Assembly (NCBI RefSeq): GCF_026151205.1
Contig: NC_087075.1
Location: 10,524,303-10,588,302, forward strand
DNA from: Bolinopsis microptera
Lineage: Eukaryota; Ctenophora; Tentaculata; Lobata; Bolinopsidae
Reading direction: 5' to 3'
Length of the DNA stretch: 64,000 bases
Shown here one piece after another: positions 33,301 to 45,100 of this stretch. The translations under genes were made by a program, and so were the position numbers. The notes beneath the pieces are model-generated. The model ran no database searches. It had not been told where the DNA came from and was given only the letters and a program-made list of their open reading frames with translations. Positions within the stretch are counted from its first letter, which is position 1, and each line of letters begins with the position of its first letter.

Positions 33301-36156
33301 GCAGGGAGGTCAGAGTAAGGATTACGCAGCAGAGTTGAAAATGATCCATCCTGGCTGGGATTTTTATTTGTTAGTGAACTTTTCATACACATACTTATAG
33401 TTGCGAAATTAACTCCATAGTAAAAGAGTTAGTCGTGTGATACTAAGAGAAATCTTCTTTATCCGCTTTTTTAATTTTGTAGTAAATGATGAAAATAAAC
33501 TGTTCAAATCGAAATGCTCTACTATGTTCAATATGATAGTACACTGTAGGTAGCACTAAAAAGAAGAGAAATGGCACAACTGCACTAGTGTGCTACTGAA
33601 CAAAATGAATATACCCATCAGGCAATATAAATGCTTACTAGATTTTATGTTTTCGACTTAATTTAGGAATGTGAAATATTATTACTAGGTTCGTAGCAAC
33701 TAGCAACCTCTTATCATGTTCGTTCCTCATATTCAAAGGATATTATTCATTCATAATAAATTACCCATAAAAATCTGCACCAATGTGTTTGCACTCAGTA
33801 CCAGTCCGGACTTAATCAAATCTGTCTGGAGGAAGAACCTAATATAAAGTTGTAACGTTTATTTAAAAAGGATTCAAGCCTAATACTGTGTCTCCTTTCG
33901 TGTCCAAATGCAACACCATTTTAATTAGTTCTCAGCAGTATTTCCAAATTTACTTAATTTCGGACCACTAATCATGCAGAAAAAGGTCGCCCAAACTAGA
34001 GTTTTAATTAACTTTGTAATGTTATCGTTTTTATAATTAGTAAACATTAAACACTGAAGTTGTGAGATGATTTTTAGAGAAATTTCTCTAAATTTCTCTA
34101 AATTTGTCTAAATTTATCTAAATTTCTCTAAATTTATCTAATACCAGCTCAGATCATGTTCAGGCTTCAGCCATTATTCAATTGTACAGAAGTAATTCTT
34201 AGGATAATAAGGGATGATTTCCTTAATGAACACCGCGAGAGTTGTAATGACACTGTGTTAACTGTTACTGTAAGGAAGAATGTAAAATCTTGTCGGGGTC
34301 CTGATCAAGAAATCGGGAGATTTTGTATTGCCGTATCACTATTTACTATAATACATTAAATGTTTGTAGGATCATTTATTTCTAATTGTATTGCTCATCT
34401 CTATCTATCATAAGATATCTCTCAAATCATCTACTAAATCAACTTATTCTCTATCTAAACATCTCATCAACCCACTAATTACCTAATTATAAATTCCTCT
34501 ACTTAGTACTAATTATCCAATTAATTACTCTACTAATTACTCAATTACCCCCCAGAATGCTGTTACAGTCTGTACGCTAGGTGTTGGGGCGGCGTTTGGA
34601 GAATCAGTCCTGGACAATTCTCCCCGGTAAACCTTAACATGCTCAACCGGCTTAAGAGTCGGTTCTTAAGGGGGGGGGGGGGGGGGGGGGGCCAAATACC
34701 CTGAACATGCCCAAAACCCAGATTTTAGGTGCTCTACTTGTAGCTAGTGGTCTCCTGAACTCGTATATGAATTTTAATCAAGACGGCAAAATTCTGAAAT
34801 TTGCCGGGCATTTTTCAGAATTTGGCCGCCAAATTTTTTTAAAGGCCTAACTCAAAATTATAATACAAAACTTAAGGTCATGAGGCGATTCTACGTCGAT
34901 TCTAAAAAAAATTTCATAAAAAAATATTGAAACCCTATTGAGTTCTATTGTTTTGAGCGAAGTCAGTTTTGCAAATATCGCGAACTGAGATATGGGCGAT
35001 TTTGTTCATTTTTTGCGATTATTTGAATACAGAATCCACAGTTAGGTAGATATTGAGCTGATAATCATAGAGAATGTGTAGTATAGGCTTACCTTCCATA
35101 TAAAGTTGGTTTCATTCAAAATATTGATATTTGACCAATTTATGGGCCAAAATCGATCAAATTTAGTGCGTATGCCCAAATATGGGCATATAGTTTTTGG
35201 CTCATAACTCAGTCATTTGTTGTCCAATCTTGATTAAAATTCATATACGAGTTTAGGGGACCACTAGCTACAAGTAGAGCACCTAAAATCTGGGTTTTGG
35301 GCATGTTCAGGGTATTTGGCTAAATTGGGCCTAATTTGGACCAAATATGGGCGTTGCTGCCCCCCGGGCACCGTTTGGCGGTTGGGGTCCGGGACCCCCT
35401 CAAAAATTCGGTCACCGGTCCTAGTTGGTTGGTCAAATGCTATCTCGAAATTAAGTTTCACAAAAAAATCGGGGTGAACCCCCCCCCCCCCCCGGCCCCC
35501 CTTAACTTGTTTAATATGCATTACATATCTATATATATATATTATATACTATTATATAATATATTACATGTCATACAAATATAATTTGAATTATATGCAC
35601 ATGTACAGAACATATCATTTTGTTCGCCCCTCAAGTTCTCAGCTCGTGATAAGTACTGAAATCTGACCGGATCAGATGACGTGGTATTTACAAGTAACAA
35701 TGTTATTAAATAATATTTTACAGTCGAGCCACTGTGATCACGTGCGAGTACACGGAACTTCTGAGAGTTGAAAGAAATGATTTGCTCAAGGTTTGTTTTA
35801 GATCGTGTATTTTGGGGGACTTCATTAAATCATAAAAGGTCGGGAAATGATTAATGAAGTGTTTAAATTCTAAAACTAATTTTACTTCATCAACGTTTTT
35901 ACTTCAATAAATGAAATATGTGTCAATAAACTTTATAATTCACGTAACCTTAGTATTAATTACTTTACAGCGTTATTTGTCGGTAAGTAACTAAGTTACC
36001 CCCTCTACAATTTGGAATTACTTGGACTCCTTCCAGGTTTGGAAGAGTAACAGTGAACTTATGTCCAGACTCTTCAGCTCCAGCATAAAACCACCCTCCC
36101 CTGTTGCTTCCCCTTCAGCTACGTTACCTAGCAATCCTTTGTCTCTTAATAGCAAG
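27331..36156 (+). CDS. RAPGEF4: EPAC2 exons 1-7: N-terminal tail, CNB-A domain and linker
   Basis: Exon 1 (27331-27365) gives [11 protein letters not shown] plus two bases; AEWIxCLDKR is also how vertebrate EPAC2 begins, so this is the true start. Exons 2-3 give [18 protein letters not shown] and [18 protein letters not shown]. Exon 4 gives [20 protein letters not shown] (CNB beta-barrel). Exons 5-6 give [16 protein letters not shown] and the phosphate-binding cassette [14 protein letters not shown]. Exon 7 (36037-36156) is a Ser/Pro-rich linker ending in phase 0. In vertebrates CNB-A binds cAMP weakly and mainly affects localisation; conservation of the cassette suggests cAMP binding is kept here. 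The intron 28895-34555 contains the pentraxin-like gene. Confidence 0.9.
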
Positions 36157-39100
36157 GTGAGTTTTTTAGTAACCTAGCAACCCTTAGTATTTTTATAATA
36201 GTAAGGTGAGTCAGTGTGTTATCTAGACACGTGATTATTATGGGCGAGTCAGTCGGAGCATTTCTTAAGTTAAGTTTTAACCTGATATAACACATTCACT
36301 TGGTAGTCGATCAGATAAACAAACATTTGTAAAGTAACTTAGACAACCAAGCCAAGGCAATCAATTTATTATATCCTTCCCTTCAAAGTTCAAATAACAT
36401 ATTATCTCTGTGTGTTTGGGTTTAATTGTCTCAAAATTATCACTACACGCACTATAATTGTCACATTAAGTTCTAATTAACTTCCAGGGAAATGTTATGC
36501 ATAATTTAGAGTAATTAAAATTACCGAGTGTACTACGGATTACCTTTTTCTACTATTTCATTTTGTTTTTGTCTCGTATGATTACTGTGGTGTTTCAAAG
36601 TTTCGTTTCGTTCTGACATTTTCTGGGGAAGTTGTGCCGATTCTGATCTGCCAATCTAAAAAATCGGACAGCTACGTTGCACATAATTTTAGCTTTTTAA
36701 ATAGGCAAAATATTACATAATGAAATTATCCTCCATAAGTGAAGCAGTAATATTCAACTTATTTCTTTATCAGGTGTAAAATAGTGCTGGGAATAAATCA
36801 ATTTATACTCTTATTAACTGGTCGTAGTTTGGTCGCTAACCATAAGCCAGTTTAATCGGGTTAGTACACGTTACATTGCTCTACATTCTGCAGCTTTTTT
36901 TGCAGAAAATCGTCCACTCATCCATTTTCTTCCGATTTGAGTTTGAAAAGCCCTAGCTAAGATATGATTCGATGATTTAAATTTCAATGAAATGAGTAGT
37001 TTTTGTTTTTGGCTCGTATAAGTTTGTCGTTACAATTGTGTTTTTGTGAATTAGTAATCCTGACGCCTGCTTGAATTTTACGGTCTCAAAGGCAAAGGCT
37101 ATTATTAAATATTCAGATCTTTATGTGGAATGTATCTTGGTGTGGAATTCACCCTGTAATAAACGTAAAGCTCCTTGGACCTTGCTAAGCTTCATTAAAT
37201 TATAGATTCTGTTATGTAAAATTAATTAAGTAATAATACTGTTATATACGCTAATCTAACTCTCAAAACAGTGCAATTAGTTTTTTAATCGCACTCCCTG
37301 GAAAAAAAGCCGATGCGATTATAAAAATAATAGGTGGCTGTCAAATAGGTCGAAAGTGTAGTTATTATAATAATGAAAAATTAAATTATTTGAATTAATA
37401 ACAATAATATGTCATTGTTATTAATTTAAATATTTTAATTTTTAAACATAGTCTTTGCCCTTTGGCTTTTTGGTGACGTCATTAATTTTGAATACTTTTC
37501 ACTGCTAGTGCTAGTTTTGTATTTTGTATCACATTTTGTATCAAACCATAAAACCATAAAAATAACGCAACCCAAAATAGTGGTTACACGTTAAAACATC
37601 TATCACCACTATTTTGGGTTGCGTCATTTCCTGTATAGTAAGGATTTATGGTTTGAGGCTTGAAAATTAACCGCTTACTTTTAATTTTAAAAGTCTATCA
37701 AGACAATTAATGAATCTAATCCTGCAAATTTACAGATTCTTATTATTTTCAACGTTGTTTTTAACTTTTTAACACCAGATACATCACTCATATCCAGATG
37801 TACAAGTTTGATATGACAGAGCAACAAGTAATACACTTCATCAGTATTCAGTACCCAATGTTAAACCCCTTGTCTAGTTAGAGCGGTCTCCGCCGTGGAG
37901 CGCGTGCACCAGCCAAATATTGATAAGGGAAGTGTTGTCAGCTGCTGCTTAGCAACACCTCACATTGTCACGTGCACGCTGTCTACCAATCAGCGAGCTT
38001 TGTTTTTCCTCTCCGCCAATCAAATTCATAAGATTTGAGACACGTGTTTTTTGTTTTCAGTCGGCGATGAAACCGATCGTGTTCCTTGGTTTGACATTTC
38101 TTGCGTTCTTGTACGTTACCATGGTTACGTAGTTTGCGCCATGACTCGCGGTGAATTTCCCTTGTGTAGTTCTGTAATCAATGTCAATCAATCTGTAGTT
38201 CCCGTTCGTTACCACATGGCACATGGTCACTGAGTTCATATTGATAGGTTAAGCTCTAATTATGATAAAACTGTCCCTGTTTTGATAGATTTGATCGTTT
38301 CTTGCTGCCTTGGTTAATTTGTGGAATGATTGCTGTTACATAACCTCCAAATCTTACTTGTCGTGCTTTTTAAAGATGATGAAGGCTCGATACCTGGTAA
38401 CCAATCATTCTTTACTTACTTACTTTAGGTTACTTTAGGTTGCTTTAGGTTACTTTAGGTTACTTCAGGTTACTTTAGGTGGCAGGGATACCACGGAATC
38501 CTGGAATGATCCCTTCTTTTTGCTCAAAAAGTGCCATTTTTATTTTGATAGTAAGGTCAGTGTGTGTTGAAATGCCTCAGATTTTCTCATGCAGATTCCC
38601 TGATATTATTATTTAAACTGACTGCGGTCACGGTTGTGTAAGTAAAGTAGCAGTATAGTAGCAGTATAGTAGCAGTATAGTAGCAGTATAGTAGCAGTAT
38701 AGTAGCAGTATAGTAGCAGTATAGTAGCAGTATAGTAGCAGTATAGTAGCAGTATAGTAGCAGTATAGTAACAGTATAGTAGCAGTATAGTAGCAGTATA
38801 GTAGCAGTATAGTAGCAGTATAGTAGCAGTATAGTAGCAGTATAGTAGCAGTATAGTAGCAGTATACTAGCAGTATAGTAGCAGTATAGTAGCAGTATAG
38901 TAGCAGTATAGTAGCAGTATAGTAGCAGTATAGTAGCAGTATAGTAGCAGTATAGTAGCAGTATAGTAGCAGTATAGTAGCAGTATAGTAGCAGTATAGT
39001 AGCAGTATAGTAGCAGTATAGTAGCAGTATAGTAGCAGTATAGTAGCAGTATAGTAGCAGTATAGTAGCAGTATAGTAGCAGTATAGTAGCAGTATAGTA

Positions 39101-42100
39101 GCAGTAAAGTACTAGTAGCAGTATAGTAACAGTATAGTAGCAGTATAGTAGCAGTATAGTAGCAGTATAGTAGCAGTATAGTAGCAGTATAGTAGCAGTA
39201 TAGTAGCAGTATAGTAGCAGTATAGTAGCAGTATAGACTATAGTAGCAGTATAGTAGCAGTATAGTAGCAGTATAGTAGCAGTATAGTAGCAGTATAGTA
39301 GCAGTATAGACTATAGTAGCAGTATAGTAGCAGTATAGTAGCAGTATAGTAGCAGTATAGTAGCAGTATAGTAGCAGTATAGTAGCAGTGCCGCTGTTTT
39401 AAGTAATCACACTCTTGAGTTTCTAGTCTGATGTTCTCTAGATGTATAATAATTGATAAAAAAATAGAAATTATTAAAGTGTCACTGTCAGCTATGCGTA
39501 GTGTCAGTCTGTTATAATATTGAGGTAAGCAAGTTAACTCTGTCATATTACAGTTGAACTCGACTAGATCACGACAGCTTGAAGTAAGGTTAACGTTAAC
39601 GACGCTTCCCAGACCTGTCATACTTGATCCAGCACTTCTAATTCGCTTCCAGCAGTCCTAGTGCTATAATATAACCTTCCAGCCAGTATACCATGGATTT
39701 TATGAAGCGCAGTGATCTCTACAAACTGCTCTACGGACATCTCGCTAGATTTCATTAAAATGCTGTCGATAGTTATGATTATTCTACTACTCTACTGGTT
39801 TCCAAGTGAATTTTAGTGCTACACAAGATTATGAGCTAAGAGTCTCCCTTCCCTTGGCACGTATCGAGAACATACCTTACGAGACATATTATTATTTATA
39901 TTCGACATAATTCCGGTGACCTAAATGATGTGGGAACGAAAATATGGGAAATTTTTCCAAAAACCGCAAAATTTCGTACCCCAAATTACATAATGGTATT
40001 TGGGAATTTTTTCATTTCTTTATTTTGAAAACCTAATATTTGAGAAAATTAGTAAAATTAAATATAAAGTTTGAAAAATTACAACTCAATTTCTTCGTCT
40101 TCCTGGTCTAGAGGGGTGGTAAGTTTTTCTCGGGCTAATTTTACTCGTATGTATAACATAAGTAATAGTATGTTAGTATAAATATCACTTACCTTACCTA
40201 ACGTTCGTCTTTCGACGTTTGTAACATTTTTAAAATTTTAATGTAAATTTATAAAATCATTTTTGAAGCAATTCATGATCGAATACTAGTATTCATTTGT
40301 TTGATGAATCATATTTATAACTTACTAAGTTACTATAGCTTCTTAAGACTTAACGTGTTTTTATACTTTTAACATACTATATAGTAAGTGGACAGTAAAT
40401 TAATTTTGAGAATTATACCCGACTGCAATCAGCCAAGATTAAAACGAACCAACACGATGTAAAAAAACTACAGTATAATATATACTGTATGTTCTGGCCG
40501 ATGGTATGTTTACTGTATAAGTTTATTTGGTAAAAAGTCCTTAAAGGAACCTAAAAGTGCGTGAATTTAGGTCGTTCCGTGCCGTAAGTGCGTTGTGTTT
40601 TAAAAGTGCGTAAAGTGTGCACGAACCAACTATGAACGAGAATGTATTTGGACATGAAGGAAAACACAATATGAAGCTTACGACATGAAAGCCTGTAAAA
40701 CATTCGAGATAATCACTATCAAGCAAAATGCAAAAAGGATTTATTTAAGAGAAGGATGTATTTAAGAGAAATATTTATTTCAAAAACGAGGACGATTTTA
40801 CCAACTTAGTGAACTTAGCAAGGAATAGACTAGGATGGAGGAGTTTATTTACTATTAGACATATTGAACGGAGGAGTTTAAGAAAACGTAAATAGGCCAG
40901 CACTTTACCTAGAGCCTCTTTATGTGCTCTTTCGATTATAAAAGTTATTATATATATAAGCAAAATGCATATGATATTTATTATATCAGATGTGAAACAA
41001 AAGCAAACTTTATTCAATCAAAAATCGTACGATCATAACGATAGACGCAAATGCTACGAAGAATGGTTCAGAAAATAAAAAGGAAAAGCCGTTAATATTT
41101 TGAAGGGTGAGCAAGTTTTAGGAGGGTCTGTGGCTTTATGCCAGTGCTCGGTCGTAGCATCATGTATAATTACAGATAAGACGGTATCGCGTCGTTCATT
41201 ATTATCTTTACCCTAAGAAAGTGAGTTATCGAGGATAATATGCTATGAAATAATGAATATATGCATTCTTCAGGGCGGACTGTAATCAAGTATTCGTCGC
41301 AACTTTATTTTAAGATTTTGCAGATTTATTTAATATGCACTAATCTTACTCCCTCCCAACCGAAGGTTAATTCCACAAGATGTATGAGCTGAGGGTCTGT
41401 GGCTTTATGCCAGAGCTTAGACGTAGAATCCTGTATAATTACAATAAATAGGACGGCTTCTTCGTTCATCAATAACTTTTCAAAACTTGCACAAAGTGCA
41501 AGTTGTCGACGATGATTATATGTAATGAAATAGTGAGTAGTATGCAATCCTTAGCGGATTATAATATAGTATTCGTCGCAACTTTATTTTTAGATCAAAA
41601 CTCCGAGATTTATTTATCTGCAGGTTAATTCCACAAAATCTAAGTCTCAAATCAATTAACTTTGAAATTTGGGGAGGGGTCGCTTAATGCTGAAATTTGC
41701 TGACGGAGGGGGGATCCGGATTATTCCGGATAGAAATGACCAAAACCTTGATGACGTAATTATGTGGGGCTCCCTAATGTTTGATCAGCTTTCCATAGTT
41801 GAACAAAATTCGCCTCACATTTCGTAATTTATATTCGCCGCACTCGAGCAGCACTTTTGACCAAATTTGCTGCACGCTTGCCGCACATTTTAGGGAGCCA
41901 TTTTAGGAAGTGCGGGATCGCACTTTCCGCAAAATTTTGCCGCACTTATTATATGTTGCCTCTGCCGGGTAGTGCTCAAGTGAGAGCATCGTAGTTGTGA
42001 GACTTCTGTCTCCCAAAGTCTCACAAAGTCTCGTTACAATCTTCCCACTTGGAACAGAACCAGTAGAAGCACTGGGTTATGGTACTTAACATTAAACACA

Positions 42101-45100
42101 GTTAAACAACATCCCCAGTAATGCTCATAATAGACTACAGTATTATTATCCCACAATTTAGCCAGTTTTAATAAGGACTCTTTGTTTTTACCGGGTCATG
42201 GCTGTCATTCCAGGCACCAGCTGATTAACCTAGAACATTGTTATTATGATAGCCTCCATTCCTCATTTGCTAAACCTTTAACCTGACGTTGCTGAATATA
42301 CTCTCACCCATAAGTTCCCTTAATATTGCCTTTTTTGTTGGAAAGCTGCCAATATTTCTGTTAAACACGTTTCCAATGGCTTTATCAACACAGCATGGCC
42401 TGTATAATAAGTTATGGTCTCTGTGGTCTATTTTAAATTTTTAGGTTTCTCTCCAGACCAGATTCAGCTTAGTAGAGTCTCACTAGACCAGATTCGTTTC
42501 GTGCTAACTGTTACATTTCGTGCTAACTGTTAGCTCCATTCACATGCTTTAGGTACCTCTACCTCTTTCAATGAGAGAGCACCTATTTAAAAGTAGTTAG
42601 ATTTACTTACGATACGACAATTATAAGACAAGGCGAGACATGAGTGTTTACACTTGAAAAGAGGGCGAGACAGCGTCTACACTTGAAGTTATTCAGTTGT
42701 CACGGGAAAGTCTCGCTCTGTTAAGTGAGGACTGTATACATACAGGTGTTATTGAGTTTAATTGTTGTCATTGTTCTTATTCCGGTGTGAGCCTGCCTTA
42801 TTTTACATGTCTTTAGTGTCTTTACCATTTACATTGTTTAATGACTTTAGGACCGGATGTGTTATAAACCATGACCTTAATTAAAACTGTTTTTATTTAT
42901 TTAAGCAAACTTACTACTTTGTTTTGCTGTGGGTTACATTTAAACATGCGAATGTTCCTTGTACGCTAACTTGGTTACTTATACATACATTTAAATGGTT
43001 CAAAGGTGACAGTTTAAATAATCTAGAGTTGTTGAAAAGTTTGTGGCGCTACATTTTATAGTGGGTTACATGCGAAGTTTTGTTCAGGCTTCTTTATTTA
43101 AAACAGGCTTGCATGTTAAATTGAGCTCAAATTCTTAAATTGTTATTTGGTATCTTTCAAGTTAATTCCTAGTGAGGTACTAAGAGTAGTTTAATTTCTA
43201 ACTATGCAATTAGTAATATATGATATCATATAAACACTAGTTTGACATGAGTTTTTTGTTATTATGATAACTCAGGTAAAATGAATCACACCGCGTCTCC
43301 TCCCGTCCACAATACGTAGACCATAGCAACCGTCTGAACAACCGTCTTATCAACCGTCTTAGCAACCGTCTTAGCAACCATCTATAAAGACACCAAGATA
43401 GCACGTTGGACTAATCCCACCAAAATGGGTATCCAGGGTGACCAAGTTCCCGTTGGGATGACAACCCCAAAACCAGTCATTAGAAAAAGCTCTGCCAATT
43501 TTTATGGGGTCGTTGATTTCCATGATCTAAAGATAAAGAGAGTCATTAAATGTGTCGAGCGTACTAGCTCCATCGATTACTTTGTGAGTTTAATTGTCTA
43601 TTCAATTTAAAAAATCAGTATTAGTTTGTTTCTTTGTTTATATACGGCTCTTTTCTTCAGTTGATAGATATATATGATGTACTCGTTTATAAAAAGCTCC
43701 TAACATATATTAGTTGATCACTTTGCATCGTTGGAAACACTCACATTTGATCTATAACTCATTACATATTTCACATATTTCACATATTTCACATAAATAT
43801 CCCCAGAATCTGAGTGATAAGATAACGTTTATCGGGCAGCAGATAAGAGCGGGTCTACTCACTAACTTTCCCGGTATCATCGCCGACAGACAGATCAGCT
43901 TGAGGACCTACAGAAGGTATAATAATCCATCATTGATGTTACTTATTAGAAACATAAGTAACTGATAATAAACAGAAATTGTTAAGATAAATCAATTAGT
44001 AGTTATTAAATAATTAGTTATATTTCAGCTTCACAAATTTCATACTTTCTCACCTCAGATGCTGTATTGGCTCACAGCTAGTGGATTGGATAATCCAGGA
44101 GTGTAACTTGGTACACAGCAGACAGCAGGGAGTGGGAATGTGGCAGGTCCTCTTAGAGGAGGGAGTTCTTAAACATGGTGCGTTACTTTCACTTTCACTT
44201 TCACAAGATGTAGGGATGGCACTGAGAAAAGAGCACCGCTGCCTTTCAGTGAAATTTATACCGTTATACAACTTCAACCACATCGGTCTACGTAACTGGA
44301 CCAGCATTTTATTAACTTATTTTAAACGTTACGACTTACACTCCACTTGCACTTCCTGAGCCATTGTAACTGTCAAATATAATTATCATCATTACAGTAA
44401 GATGATTAGATTTGAACCACCATAGCAAGTACCACTACCAATGTTATAGCAGATTTTTTACCAATCTTCAATCTAGTGTTTTATCTTAAACTTCTGGTAA
44501 TGATCAGCGTTAAGTACAATTATCAATTATTCAAGAATATTAAGATAACTGATTTGATTACTTCCTCGAAACTCATTCGAAGACACGAAATATAACTTGT
44601 TTTATAAAACAAATCAAATTCAACGGAATGAGCTTGCGTATATCGATACATATCATATTAAACCATAAATATTTTGAATCAGCTTCCTTACAAAGGTATA
44701 TATCCCAATTTATTCGGAACCTGACAGATTTACTGAGGTTAATTGCTTCCTCACTAAAACCCGCCCAATCTTGAGAAATATGATCCTGAATTTCTTTAGA
44801 AAAACATCTGACCGCATTCGTTTGCCTCGGCGTGCAATTAGAGCTCGTTTACAAAGTTAGCGCCTTGCTCCTTGTTTACAAAACTTGCTCCTGGTTTCCA
44901 AAACTTGCTCCTCTTTCAGTGTGTAACGAGTACAACTTCGAGGACAAGAACCTCTTTTACCGATTTAAAGAGGACGACTGTGGTTCGGAACAGGGCCCAC
45001 CCGGGGCCAGCGTACCTTTAGCTGGTGAGATTTATTTAGACTTGAAACTTTGTTCGCTAGTTAGTACCTGGAATGTACCATTTATCGTAGTATAGCAGAA

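Noticed and set aside
38051-38239. Mutually antisense 60-codon frames
   Set aside because: Same DNA read both ways; no similarity, no splice phase agreement with EPAC2.
38645-39390. CRISPR-like array
   Set aside because: Direct 11-bp repeats with no unique spacers in a eukaryotic intron; it is a minisatellite.
39238-39621. Minus-strand frame of 127 codons
   Set aside because: Its C-terminal third is translated 11-bp minisatellite; the first part resembles no protein and has no splice context.
44050-44307. Minus-strand frame of 85 codons
   Set aside because: Antisense to the EPAC2 DEP exon 44059-44177.
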